Source of the DNA: Mya arenaria
Lineage: Eukaryota; Mollusca; Bivalvia; Myida; Myidae
Direction: 5' to 3'
Assembly (NCBI RefSeq): GCF_026914265.1
Contig: NC_069134.1
Span: 8,797,758-8,861,757 of the forward strand
Length of the DNA: 64,000 bases
The translations under genes were made by a program, and so were the position numbers. The notes under the pieces are model-generated. The model saw only the letters and a list, made by a program, of their open reading frames with translations, did no database searches and was not told where the DNA came from. Below, in pieces: positions 40,301 to 48,050 of the stretch (positions are counted from its first letter, which is position 1; each line of letters begins with the position of its first letter).

Positions 40301-41425
40301 TGTCAGCCTTAGGAGTAGGAGTTACTAGACTGTTTATGTCTTTGCACAATGTCTATGAATGTCTATGAATTTTTGAAATATCACTTTTAATAAGTATGTT
40401 CATCTGTATATTCGTCACTAACCCTGTCAAAATTGTGTTATTGTTATAGGTACGTCATCATAACATGTAACAAAATCGTTTGAAGAACAAAGGAACATTA
40501 AGTTGCCTTAAAGAAATGAAGATATTTCATGTTCATGCTTTTACTTAAGCAACAAGTGATTTAAGAACCTGTCAAAATGATTCATGCTTTTTGAATTGTA
40601 CACATAAAAAAAGTTTTTTCCCCCACTTACTTCAGTAAAGGAATACTGTAATTGTCCTATTAATCGTACATGCCCTAGTAGACGCTCCAATGGTATTTAT
40701 TGTGGGTCTTTTTTCTGATTTTTCGTCAACTCTAAAAATGCAATTTATTTCGATGAAAAGCATTCCATTGGCCGCCACTTTATCACTCCTGCATTTACGG
40801 AAAAAACATACTCTATTGTATACTATGACAGGTGCGATAAAATTGATGAAAGATTTGTTTTGATATATTGAAGCCATGTGTTCAGTGGACCATTTAAGTG
40901 GTTTACACAGGAGGGTGTGTATACAGCTACGATGCAGAGGATACTGATTTTTTTCCATGTTTTTTACTCAAATTTAGCATTTTTTTAAAAGTTTCTGGAT
41001 GGGGAAAAATGATATTTTTTAGAGTGCAAGGCAAATAATGCATTACAGTTAAAAGGACACTCACAGGGTGCGTTTGAAAGGACATTTATGGTATTCTATA
41101 TTGTTGAAACTTATTTGCTTACCCTCATAAATATGCTTATATTTAAAGTTAATTTAAACAAAATAATTATTGGTCCGTAAGGATGGGTTGTTTCACAGAA
41201 GTTGATGATTTTTTTCAAGGTACATTTTGTTCACATAGTAGAACATAAAATATGTGAAAAATGTTTATGATTTATTTTGTAAATGAACATTCCATCATAT
41301 TTCAGACTCCGGGAAGGCTTTCTCACATGCTTGGTCAGGGAGATGCGTCCATGAACCAGGAATATGTTGTGTTTGATGTCAATCAAGTCCTCCCACAGTG
41401 CTTGCTCTATTATGAGACCAGCTAG
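2961..41425 (+). CDS. GNAT acyltransferase / PARP-like ADP-ribosyltransferase fusion protein (18 exons, 692 aa)
   Basis: Exons: 2961-3215, 4218-4353, 5050-5139, 6832-6937, 7878-8036, 10132-10219, 10499-10623, 11171-11229, 11340-11412, 15479-15563, 17652-17727, 21750-21809, 24174-24320, 25971-26140, 27217-27367, 35744-35817, 39843-39947 and 41306-41425. All junctions are GT-AG, the phases agree throughout, and the total is 2079 nt with the stop. The start is the first ATG of exon 1, in the context aacATGG. Predicted order: N-terminal module (1-130), acidic hinge (131-205), GNAT domain (about 235-340), coiled coil (about 350-480), PARP-like catalytic domain (about 545-692). By family knowledge, GNATs transfer acyl groups from acetyl-CoA and PARP-type domains transfer ADP-ribose from NAD+. 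Substrates are unknown. No signal peptide or membrane segment is seen, so it is probably cytosolic or nuclear. I know of no named protein with this architecture. Confidence 0.88.
4361..4517. mobile_element. Short MITE of the GGCCCCAATTTCTC family, degenerate
   Basis: The left end (aatttctcaaatagcttaag) and right end (cttaagatgttttgagtaattggggcc) are imperfect inverted copies and match the better-preserved element at 9495-9744. The left end lies within 10 bp of the exon 2 donor (4354). Confidence 0.6.
5050..6937 (+). CDS. Exons 3-4: acidic hinge of the GNAT-ART protein
   Basis: Exon 3 (5050-5139) and exon 4 (6832-6937) encode about 65 residues dominated by Glu and Asp, with an EEKEEVEEEEAG run and a Ser/Glu/Asp stretch (YSDTESEDADEEDE). 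The acidic run continues into the first codons of exon 5 across a phase-2 junction (ga|t). This is probably a disordered linker that separates the N-terminal module from the GNAT fold. SDTESED-like sites fit the casein kinase 2 consensus (inference). Confidence 0.82.
5211..6373. mobile_element. HINE/Helentron-like non-autonomous element 1 (intron 3)
   Basis: It starts TTTTTAGCTTGATTATTCG and ends tagtcgag..ccgttgtcttatgacggctcttgtt, where CCGT/ACGG can form a short hairpin just before CTCTTGTT. The interior holds three to four degenerate repeats of a unit containing gttaaagttttagggcaagttgggat. Ends and layout match the elements at 16085, 21991 and 37321. Confidence 0.65.
7679..7829. repeat. 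23-bp tandem repeat upstream of exon 5
   Basis: The unit cccgtcagtgtaaatccgttagt is repeated about 6.5 times with almost no variation, ending about 50 bp before the exon 5 acceptor at 7878. Confidence 0.9.
7878..11412 (+). CDS. Exons 5-9: GNAT acetyltransferase domain
   Basis: Exons 7878-8036, 10132-10219, 10499-10623, 11171-11229 and 11340-11412. The core is visible as a strand IIGCATF, then VIHLTIVSVRKRCRGFGVG. In the latter, R268-G-F-G271-V-G273 fits the Q/R-x-x-G-x-G/A pyrophosphate-binding loop of GNAT motif A. A helix (RYLLSQVVEP) follows, then the motif B pattern HADNEAVDFFQKFGF, with N298, A300 and the G308-F309 turn. The tyrosine often found before the GF turn is Phe304 here. The remaining strand (CTLMCYLPGF) and a helix lead into the coiled coil. 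Family placement is firm; the acyl acceptor is unknown. Confidence 0.88.
8636..8815. repeat. 18-bp AT-rich microsatellite-like array
   Basis: About ten copies of tctgcatataattatatt. It gives spurious open frames on both strands (ISAYNY and MQKYNY repeats). Confidence 0.9.
9495..9744. mobile_element. MITE with GGCCCCAATTTCTC terminal inverted repeats
   Basis: The left end ggccccaatttctcaaaact and the right end agtttcgagaaattggggcc are near-perfect inverted copies, followed inward by tcttaag/cctaaga. It lies between exons 5 and 6 and is non-coding. Confidence 0.85.
10700..10740. repeat. Homopolymer run C then A
   Basis: A run of more than ten C residues is followed directly by a run of A residues. 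This is low complexity and a likely site of assembly length error. Confidence 0.8.
12540..15035. mobile_element. Repeat-rich block in intron 9, possible composite element
   Basis: A motif agactatctgcg(g/c) occurs near 12580 and, inverted, near 15015-15030. The latter is itself a palindrome around gcgcgcatgcgc. A large foldback element (13104-13928) lies between them. Neighbouring segments at 12780-12900 and 13010-13090 are diverged direct repeats (caatgcatgcccctttcaat and ttctaaaggtttttcg). Whether this is one nested transposon or several is unclear. Confidence 0.4.
13104..13928. mobile_element. Foldback element with about 115-bp terminal inverted repeats (copy 1)
   Basis: The left arm 13104-13218 starts caagggcagtaatgtcagg. 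The right arm 13814-13928 is its inverted copy at roughly 95% identity. The interior contains half of a family A MITE (cacgtggtatacatacacta near 13340-13357). The segment 13255-13928 reappears inverted at 48445-49102. Open frames on both strands over 13490-13950 belong to this element and have no recognised product. Confidence 0.85.
15479..24320 (+). CDS. Exons 10-13: coiled-coil linker of the GNAT-ART protein
   Basis: Exons 15479-15563, 17652-17727, 21750-21809 and 24174-24320. The sequence is rich in Glu, Lys, Gln and Leu with heptad-like spacing (KEKTLEVYQQQV, HEIIQLKY, FLKALVEDNEMLKTEKMLAE, ELIDSLQRELEKMDLRI). This suggests a long helix or coiled coil over about residues 350-480, which could dimerise the protein or space the two catalytic domains. 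Exon 12 is only 60 nt and was placed by phase (g|ag in, g out) and by continuity of the heptads. Introns here are 2 to 4 kb. Confidence 0.8.
15650..16084. repeat. Fragment of a dispersed ggtcaaaggtcac-type repeat
   Basis: Diverged pieces of the sort ggtcagtaggtcaaaggtcacagtc occur several times, similar to the array at 19371-20004. No coding sequence is seen. Confidence 0.45.
16085..17210. mobile_element. HINE/Helentron-like element 2 with 179-bp core repeats (intron 10)
   Basis: It starts TTTTTAGCTCAACTATTCGAAGAATA and ends ggaatagtcgagcgcactgtctctgtgacagctcttgtt. The end holds the subterminal inverted repeat GAATAGTCGAGC and a CTGTC/GACAG hairpin just before CTCTTGTT. The core is about 5-6 tandem copies of a unit near 179 bp that begins ggttaaggttttgc (starts at 16171, 16346, 16525). 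Confidence 0.75.
17211..19260. other. Intron sequence with exon 11; otherwise nothing recognised
   Basis: Apart from exon 11 (17652-17727), this is AT-rich sequence with scattered short open frames that show no family signature. Confidence 0.5.
19262..20004. repeat. CGGT microsatellite plus 145-bp tandem repeat
   Basis: A (cggt/ctgt)n tract at 19308-19361 is followed by an exact 145-bp periodicity, with ggtttccgatcaataacttg starting at 19373, 19518, 19663, 19808 and 19953. Copies are very similar, so the array is young. The head (atgcccccttttgaaaaaag) looks like the 5' end of another dispersed element. Confidence 0.92.
20005..21749. other. Intron 11, no recognised feature
   Basis: AT-rich sequence with no recognised exon, RNA gene or repeat family before exon 12 at 21750. 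The short open frames are not supported. Confidence 0.5.
21991..22880. mobile_element. HINE/Helentron-like element 3, diverged (intron 12)
   Basis: It begins ttttagctaaacaatatggaatgctatactactcaccc and ends tatagtcgagggcactatcctacaacagctcttgttt, matching both ends of element 2 with decay. The core holds degenerate repeats with atcacacaattaggttacataactc. Confidence 0.6.
22881..24173. other. Rest of intron 12, no recognised feature
   Basis: AT-rich sequence with A and T runs. I see no exon or clear repeat boundary between 22881 and the exon 13 acceptor at 24173. Confidence 0.45.
24868..25955. mobile_element. Foldback element abutting exon 14
   Basis: The left end near 24880 carries atatagcatagataggacgcaggcaaaa. 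The right end near 25870-25955 carries aaaggacgcaggcaattttt and, inverted, gtgcgtcctatgcatgatata. The ends are therefore complementary around GGACGCA. The element stops about 15-20 bp before the exon 14 acceptor (25970). It is about 1.1 kb with no recognised gene inside. Confidence 0.55.
25971..41425 (+). CDS. Exons 14-18: PARP/tankyrase-like ADP-ribosyltransferase domain
   Basis: Exons 25971-26140, 27217-27367, 35744-35817, 39843-39947 and 41306-41425. The blocks run in PARP order. MYFCGTLEHPERIKDILRQGF corresponds to the LxHGT...I...GF NAD+-binding strand. FGKGLYFSKFPSKAAQFSK corresponds to FGxGIYFA..SKS.QY. Next come LLRVEVGIGK and a KAPSAGHDSII block like the tankyrase APPGHHSVIG. NQEYVVFDVNQVLPQCLL corresponds to the NEYIVYD..Q..P.YLL C-terminal strand. 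Of the H-Y-E triad, Tyr605 and Glu672 are present, but the His position holds Cys573. The domain is at the exact C-terminus, as in tankyrases. Glu would permit chain formation in principle; the loss of His argues for altered or lost activity. Confidence 0.87.
26346..26807. mobile_element. Foldback MITE, family A, copy 2, with target duplication
   Basis: Ends cagtgtgtgtataccacgtg and cacgtggtatacacacactg are inverted. The flanks carry a 5-bp direct repeat ATTGT (26341-26345 and 26808-26812). It lies in intron 14. Confidence 0.88.
26980..27010. mobile_element. Possible truncated 3' end of a HINE-like element
   Basis: ggtattcgctcagcaacgctcttgttc resembles the CTCTTGTT terminus of the other elements, but no matching 5' end was found. 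Confidence 0.25.
27368..29125. other. Start of intron 15, no recognised feature
   Basis: Low-complexity AT-rich sequence. Short open frames such as 27502-27687 have no family signature. Confidence 0.45.
29130..29205 (+). repeat. tRNA-derived SINE head (relic)
   Basis: gtggttaagtggtaag resembles a pol III A box, and ggtttgagcatcact about 40 bp further on resembles a B box (GGTTCGAnTCC) with changes. The 41-bp satellite follows about 70 bp downstream. It is not a functional tRNA gene. Confidence 0.4.
29270..30345. repeat. 41-bp tandem repeat, about 26 copies
   Basis: The unit ggcccataccttctggctga...aaatccaaccaaatcacacca recurs with a 41-bp period (starts at 29296 and 29337) and 5-15% divergence between copies. 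Confidence 0.92.
30902..31325. mobile_element. Foldback MITE, family A, copy 3 (diverged)
   Basis: The left end tagtgtgagtataccacatg and right end cacatggtatacgcacactg match copies 1 and 2, with the CACGTG core mutated to CACATG on both sides. Interior blocks (gtttgtcaaagtgtttta and others) also align. Confidence 0.82.
32227..32611. mobile_element. MITE with perfect 21-bp terminal inverted repeats
   Basis: acagtaaaactgcgatcgttc at 32227-32247 is exactly inverted at 32591-32611. The interior has further imperfect inverted similarity (ccctcgaggtca occurs twice). TACAGT-like ends recall Tc1/mariner-type MITEs, but no clean TA duplication is visible on the right. Confidence 0.85.
33239..33803. 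mobile_element. Possible solo LTR
   Basis: The segment starts TGTCATGGC and ends GTTACA, carries a TATA-like ctatataaac near 33397, and has a raised GC content. It includes a pair of near-repeats (gatgtcgcatagctcg and gacgtcggatagctcg). No target duplication or adjoining gag-pol is visible, so this is only a candidate. Confidence 0.3.
33824..35163. mobile_element. HINE/Helentron-like element, second family, with 170-bp core repeats
   Basis: The 5' end is TTTTTTTAGCTCTACTGGCC. Near the 3' end is the exact inverted subterminal repeat GCCAGTAGAGC (35127-35137), then a GGCCC-TTTT-GGGCC hairpin (35141-35154), then TCTTGTTG. The core has three tandem copies of a unit of about 170 bp (gtaaacaattg starts at 33892, 34062 and 34231). 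A C homopolymer lies near 34524. Confidence 0.75.
35450..35580. mobile_element. Partial copy of the MITE seen at 56244-56570
   Basis: The block tttgcagatatttacg...tgctctttccaagacaaaaat...ttcaatctgtgagagtgcagcttt matches one arm of the foldback element at 56244-56570. It is one-ended here and lies in intron 15. Confidence 0.6.
36070..36136 (-). repeat. Possible tRNA-derived SINE relic
   Basis: On the minus strand gtggcatagttgataaggtcactgactacagaccc is followed by aaggagaatcctgg. This recalls the A-box and B-box region of a tRNA-derived SINE head. It is short and degenerate. Confidence 0.3.
36418..36895. repeat. Direct duplication of about 240 bp
   Basis: 36418-36655 and 36659-36895 align from aaagacagcacagtaacaaa to aaaaaggagtgttcaa with about 85% identity. 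It lies in intron 16 and is non-coding. Confidence 0.8.
37321..39346. mobile_element. HINE/Helentron-like element 4 with about ten 179-bp core repeats (intron 16)
   Basis: The 5' end is TTTTTAGCTCGACTATTCGAAG. The 3' end has GGAATAGTCGAGC, which inverts GCTCGACTATTC over 12 bp, then ctgtctctgtgacag (hairpin) and CTCTTGTT. Core unit starts at 37395, 37574, 37753 and 37932 give an exact 179-bp period. The same family as element 2, but with nearly twice as many core units. Confidence 0.85.
39484..39740. repeat. Fragment of a dispersed mollusc-type repeat
   Basis: Two related blocks (gtttcgggaggggtatactgttttg and gtttcaggaaggggataatgttttgg) resemble the head of the element at 19262. No gene is supported here before exon 17 (39843). 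Confidence 0.45.
39948..41305. other. Intron 17, no recognised feature
   Basis: AT-rich sequence. A minus-strand open frame at 40632-40958 has no family signature and no splice support. Confidence 0.45.
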
Positions 41426-42970
41426 AGTGATTAAGAGGCTTTAGTTTCACATTGGCATTGAACTACAGCAAAAAAGCATGGTGGTTTTAGCAATTGATTG
41501 ATTGGGCTGTAGCGGAGTATTTACAGTCTCATATCCCACATGAATTATGTGATTGTGTTACATTGTAAAGAAATTCTAGTGGTCTGTGTTCAGTTTCTTT
41601 TCACCATCCTCAAAGTTATTCAGCAAGGTTAATAGTCCTTTGTCACATCTATAACAGCTTGGGAAAAATATTTGACTGTCATATTTATAGCAGGTTTACA
41701 ATTCATGCTCAAAGATTTTCGTTAAAAACTGAAACATATTGATTCAATATGTTTTGATTTATTAGCTATAAAGTACTTACATTTTATTTATGAATGATGT
41801 TCAGACCGTCATGTTTTGTACTGAAAGCTGAATGTTATTTTTTTATTATTGAAATGATGTTGTTTTTTGTATTATTTAAATATCTAAATATAAGTGTGAT
41901 TTACTATTTTAACATCTATTATCTTGAATACAACTTGGTCTTTTGAAGTGTGATATTGAATACATACAGGTATTATTTTCTAGTCGAAATCAAAATTTAT
42001 TTGAGTTAAGTGTCATGTAACTCCTGTTCAATGATTTTGAGAATACATGTATCCAGGTATTTAAATATTGTATTTTATATACATGTATATAAGATTTTTA
42101 AATCACAATGTTTGCTAATTGACTACACTGTCTAAAACAAATTAAGGTTGAAAGTGCACTAATTCCCTTCATAATTCAAAAGTAATAATAAGTGCCTATG
42201 CAAGTGTTTGTTGTTCGGAGGTATGTACTATGCTTGACTGGTGGCCAGAAATGACCTATGCTTTATTGTGTATAGTAGTAAAGGTCAGTGGTGGTTCTAT
42301 AGTAATCCGTCCTTGATAGATCTGTTATTATATTCAATATGTTATTATGCAAACTTCTGATAAAATGGAGATATATTACCTTGATAGATCTGTTATTATA
42401 TTCAATATGTTATTATGCAAACTTCTGATAAAATGGAGATGTATTACCTTGATAGATCTGTTATTATATTCAATATGTTATTATGCAAACTTCTGATAAA
42501 ATGGAGATATATTACCTTGATAGATCTGTTATTATATTCAATATATTAGTATGCAAACTTCTGTTCAAATGGAGATGTATTGCCTTGTAGTAGTGAGATG
42601 CATAATATTGACAGAGATTAAGAGTTATATATTATTTTATTTAAAAAGGAAGCTGTTGCCATGATATATGTTCCAAAAAGAATACAGCCAATCTTGAGCA
42701 AAATGATGACTATTCCAGCAAGTACATGATAGGTGTGCTGCAGTGTTACTGTGATTCTCACTGGAAATGTAATCTCTTCATATCTATAATAGAAATTGAT
42801 GTAAACACTGTATATATTACTGGTCTGTGATAGAAAACGGCATTAACATTCCTTTCTCTATATGCTCAGCTGTGACAAATGGTTTTAAAAGTTAACTATT
42901 CTAATCAGATTGTTATGTAATTTTAGTAATCTGATAGAAATGTAATAGAATAAACTTTTACGAATCATTT
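41426..42970 (+). other. 3' flank and probable 3' UTR of the GNAT-ART gene
   Basis: No further exon is seen after the stop at 41423-41425. An AATAAA hexamer at 42949-42954 is a candidate polyadenylation signal. The true end of the transcript cannot be fixed from sequence alone. Confidence 0.45.
42311..42580. repeat. 68-bp tandem repeat, four copies
   Basis: ccttgatagatctgttattatattcaatatgttatt...atggagatatatta repeats with a 68-bp period. The first three copies are nearly identical and the last is diverged. It lies in the probable 3' UTR. Confidence 0.9.
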
Positions 42971-44190
42971 TACCTAGAGTTGTAACTTGTATGATTGATG
43001 TTACTCAGTTTCTCCTTTGGGATTGTAGTCAATTCAAGGACATCTTAGAAGGCTTGTAAATAATTAAATCACTTGTAACCGTACACTGATTTTAATTTTA
43101 AACTCTTAAATCTTAGATTATAACCTACATTAACAGCTACTGAAATTGCCTATTGTACCATTGTAATTGTTAAAATGACCCTCTTATTCAAAATCGATGA
43201 GTACCATGCTTAATTGTTAAGATTTGTAGTTTTACAATGTAACAGACAGGACATCATAATTTGGTTCCCTGCCTGTTGAAAAATGTTATTATCTAAGACA
43301 TTTAGAATATGTTTGCCAATATCTTTATGACTAACAAGATTTTGCTCTCTTTGCTGTCTTCACCGTACTTACTCATTCAGATTTAACCTATGTATTTTAA
43401 CTATTACTTATATTAAAATGTTACCCATTGTTAAAGAAAGACCAGTTATTTTAACAAATATAATAATTTTGAAGGAAAAAAAAAGTTATTCCAAAAGAGA
43501 AATTCAAAGCACCTCATTTCTAATAGAGTAAATATTTTTGTATAAATATATAGTATTTGCACACGATATTTGAAGCAGAGAGTGCAAGGTACTGTGTACC
43601 GGGTATATCATTTTCCGGTGTTTAAATGTGGGGTAATTTTATCAGGTTTTAATAGACAGAGGTGTTTGTATCACTTCGTTACTCTGTAATTGTGCCATGA
43701 TGTTTAAACAACCATATCTCATCAGATTCATTGAAAATACGTATAATTATGTATATTTAATTCCATTGTCACATGACAATTCTTTTGCGAGAAAACTATG
43801 AAGAAATTAAGTAAATACGAAATTTAAAAAAAATGTTGACATCATTTACAACAACACAAACAACAACAACATTAACATTGACTTTTGGATATAATAAATT
43901 GTATATGAGATTTTTAATTTTAATTACTATGACAACTAAATAAGATAAACAACATTCAAAACACTGTAATTACTGTATAATTTAAGTAAACATGTTCTAT
44001 GCAGTATAATTATATGAATATGTAATAATATGTAAATTTTTATAGGACCACAAAAGTGCTTTTAAGATGTGATATTAAATTTTGCAGCATTCTAAGGTAA
44101 AATGTATTATTTTATTTATAAAAAGCTGCTGTTCAGCTCAGAGTGTTGTGCATGCGTTTGTTTGAGGATTATAAGAACCAATCTATAAAC
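42971..44190. other. AT-rich intergenic sequence, nothing recognised
   Basis: Runs of A and T with no exon, RNA gene or clear repeat boundary. Confidence 0.5.
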
Positions 44191-44213
44191 AATCATATTT
44201 ATCACACAATTTC

Positions 44214-44440
44214 AGGAGTTTGATTTTGATTTCTATCTAAGATGTGTTCAGAATACGGGAAGTAACGAGAATAACCCTAACTGCATGATCATAATTGTAG
44301 GATTTACTGTGTACAAACCACCGACCCGCCATCTCACTTATTTTCAGTTGTATGAAAAATTATTATACCTTAATTTAAATATTTTCAAAACATGCGGTGG
44401 TTACATCCATATGTCGCAACTCCTACAAATGTGGCAATAT
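44214..44440. other. Conserved duplicated island, copy 1
   Basis: This segment and 57084-57300 are nearly identical, with only a few mismatches over about 150 bp, while the sequence around them is far more diverged. A plus-strand frame stays open through it (FDFDFYLRCVQNTGSNE onward) in both copies after a tttcag. I do not recognise the peptide. A minus-strand or UTR function is equally possible. Confidence 0.4.
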
Positions 44441-45039
44441 GTTAATATGAAGCTTGTTTTGATATATAATATTGTTAAAAAGGTTTATACACTCTCATAT
44501 GTGATATCAGTTTTTAATTTTGTTGTGTGCAGTTTTATATTTATGTCAATAAACAGGATTATAAAATGCATGTTGTTCTGTCTTCTATAAACACTTCTTG
44601 CACATTTAAACAACATCAACAATAACAACAACAACAATGATGACCTTCATGTGTATTGCATTGGGTATTACAAGGTCGTAACAGCAAATAAGTTAGACAA
44701 CACATAGGTAAGCAATGTGTGTTATAATCATTTGTGTACAAAAATGGCAGACACGAAGTTTAATGAATATAGTAATTATGAATTTTTAGGAGTGAGTATG
44801 GGATTTTGTTTACTTTGATCATTGCTTTATTTCAATTCCTTTTCAACATTAACACAGCCACGACAAACCAAATATTATTCTTACTGGCCTTCAATAAACC
44901 AGCCTCATGAGCCGAAATTGAATATGAATGAAATAGTTCGTAGACTACTAGTGATTCATACAAGTAATAAAAGATTTTATGTTAATAACCTGCGTTAGGT
45001 GAGCGATACATAGTTTTCATAATGGCGGTTCTGTGTATG

Positions 45040-45560
45040 TGTGGCGTCCATGCATCAGCCTGGTAGTGCATCCATTCGGACTGAACTTTGTCCAGACTGT
45101 AGTGTATCTTGAGCATATATTATTAGATTAAAAAAATGCCATGAAGGTTCTCAATGGTGTCGTGCACAAGACCCAGGTCTGTACCTTAAAGGTCAAGTGT
45201 TAAGTTGATCCTTGTCCGAGCTATATCTTGACCATGCTTTTAGGATTTCAAAGCACTTGCCATGAAGGTTCACACTGATGAGGTGGCATGTCGCGCACAA
45301 GTTCCAGGTCTGTACCTCAAAGGTCAAGGTCACGCTTAGAGATCAAAAGTTGAAATGATCCTGGTATGAGATGTATCTTGACTGTGTATGATACGGTGTT
45401 TAAAATACTTGCTATTAAGGTTCACCATTGTGAGGTGGCCCGTCGCACACACAACCCAGGTCTGCTCCTTAAAGGTCAAAGTCATCCTTAGAGGTAAAAG
45501 TTAAAATGATTTTTGTCTCGGCTGAATCTTGACAATGCATTATAGGATTTCAAGGCCACC
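45040..45560. repeat. Degenerate tandem repeat of about 110-120 bp
   Basis: Blocks of the kind ggtggcatgtcgcgcacaag..ccaggtctgtacctcaaaggtcaaggtcacgcttagag recur about four times with heavy decay. Related copies occur at 57800-58370. Confidence 0.6.
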
Positions 45561-46189
45561 CGTTAGACTAATCAATTGTTCAAGATATCTAATACATACT
45601 TTTTCAACTTCCTCACAGTGACAATACCACTAGCGGTTCGGGGTGGGGTGGGGGGGGGCTTTAATCGTCCAAGTTCACTTTTTATTTTAATATAGGAGAA
45701 AAAAGTAATAAAACGCGCTCACAATGCACCATTTTGAACTAGATATTGTTTGAATTATCTTGGGTGAGTGACAGCACTTTATACTAAATAAATTTCGGTT
45801 ATGAGGGAGAGGCGCAACTCAAAGGGGTACGCACCTAAGTTACGCCCGCTCCTGGATCCACCTCTGAAAACGCTCCTTTGTGACAAGTTTACTATCGAAT
45901 GCTTAACATGGTTTTGTTAATAACTTAAAAACTGTTCAAGATATTAAGTTCATATTAATTTACTTCCGCACTGGAGGACAACACACAGAAAGTGCACAAT
46001 TACGAAAACACATTCATACTAAATGTTGAATTTATTGTTCATGATTGCACGCACATACATTAAATACTCATGTCGTTCAACAGTATTACACGTGCACATA
46101 AAACCATTAAAATGTTTTACATATACATGTCACGGTGAAACATAGCGGCGACATGAACATACGTGAAAAATTATGGTAAAGGAGTCTCC

Positions 46190-46410
46190 AAAATGTTACA
46201 ATTATAGGCTTTACAAAACTGGTTGAAAAGGGTCAATGGTTTGGTATTGAAGGAAATTACCGAAAATGTACTTCATGTAACCAAAATGACATTGGCGATG
46301 TATTCCACTATGTTGTGCAATGTACCTGAATTTATAATGCAATGAGACAGTATTTACCAGCTTTACATAACACCAATACCAAGATTTTTATTATTTCGAC
46401 TGGTAGGTAC
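46190..46410 (+). pseudogene. LINE 3' end relic (C-terminal zinc-ribbon segment)
   Basis: Translating 46204 onward gives GFTKLVEKGQWFGIEGNYRK, then C-T-x-C and IGDVFHYVVQC. This is the C-x2-C...H-x4-C pattern seen at the C-terminus of many mollusc non-LTR polymerases (IGDEFHYLxxC). A TGA follows at once, and the element continues as non-coding relic. The same fragment is at 59230-59400. Confidence 0.65.
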
Positions 46411-46519
46411 AGTTTTTAATCATGTTCAGATGATGACTGATATTAATTTTGCAGATAAACACGTATCCCTTTAGCAGCAGTGAATAAGTAAATATGACGT
46501 TAATTTTAATGATCGATAT

Positions 46520-48050
46520 GAGTTCGTGTTTCAGATTTTTAGAAGCTTTAAAACTATATGTGCACATTCCTTGGACACAAATTTTGTCGTTGGCTATAAC
46601 AAAACGTTAATACTTTTGAATATGGATGTGCCTCACAAATGTCAACACGATGTTGTTTTTATTTCCCGAACTGTGTGCTTATTTTTTATACAGGCTCAAG
46701 TCAATTTCACTCAACTTGTAGTATAATAATGGAACTATGCCAGAAAGCTAATTTCAATTTACGACTAATATCTTCATTGACATGCCTCATCAGAAGGCGG
46801 TTGACACAATGAACTGGTTTTCAAGTCCAGCTATCTTTTTTTAACTAAATGTCGATATTCATTGTACAGTTATGGTATATATATATGTGTCACATCTATC
46901 AATACTACAAAAAGATGAGTGAAGTCTCTTGGGTTGATAAAACTATTCGGGCATATTATATATCGGTGAAATAATACATTTAATTATTAAGTCTATCAAT
47001 TGAAATGTTAAAAGTCAAAAGAGAAAACACGAACACGTCACGAAAATCGAGCTTATTTGCCTTGCCGTGACGTTGTATATGTATTTTGCCTTGTCGTGCT
47101 GTTGTCTGTACATTTCGCATTATGTGTTCGTCTACACAGTCTATTTTGTCAAGTTCAGTTTTGTGATTTTCTTGTAAAAAGTTTTGCCTGAAAGGCAAAG
47201 TACGTTTTTTGTCTTAATTATAACTTTGCATTATTCCATAACATTGATATTTGATAATATTACACCCGAATGTCCACTTTAGACACTGCCACCGGATTTT
47301 CAAACTCGATCATTTTTATTTAAAAATTAAAAAAAAAATTGATCCTTTAATTCCAAATTTAAATTTACAATATCAAAGTTGTGAAAAAATAGTTAAAGCT
47401 TTTTTTAATTTTATTTTAACTAAAAAGATTGAGTTTGAACGTCCGGTGCCAGTGACTTTAGGCTTCCATAGTGGGTTTATACACGACCTATCAAAAAGTG
47501 TAACATAGTTATAAACCATAAACCATTAACCATGTTAGCTTCAGGTACTGGAAGACATAATTATCTAACAGACAAACGCCTTATATCAGATTTTCTAAGA
47601 AGAATGCTATTGCTATACTTGGCTACGTACTAGATAATTATTTTGTTAGATATTCACATTTGAGAACAGTTCCATTTACATCACAAAGTCATGATGGATA
47701 TCAGTGGGCAAAATCCATGCTCGGTAGTTGTTACCATTTAAAATGGTGACAAGACAATACTAGCACATGAGTCTTTTATAAATACGTTTATTACAAATAT
47801 ACAGATTCCAAACGATTTATTGGGTGTACGGAACGCTTTAATTTACTGGGAATCCCGATGAAGCAACATTGTATGAACTAAAACGTTCAGAGGCTATGTG
47901 TAATATCACAAGCATAAACATTTATTTAATCGTTCATGTATCATTTAACTACCATACTGGACAAAACGCTCACAAACAAAATCATGAGCGCAAGTCAAAC
48001 ATCTGAAAAATATCTTAATGTGCATTGTTTAGTAGGCCTACTAGTCCAGT
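46520..48050. other. Sequence downstream of EF-hand copy A, no recognised gene
   Basis: Several short open frames (46526-46726 +, 46980-47198 -, 47251-47508 +) show no family signature. Parts of 47450-48000 align to 60470-61080 downstream of copy C, so this is the old duplicated flank. Confidence 0.45.
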
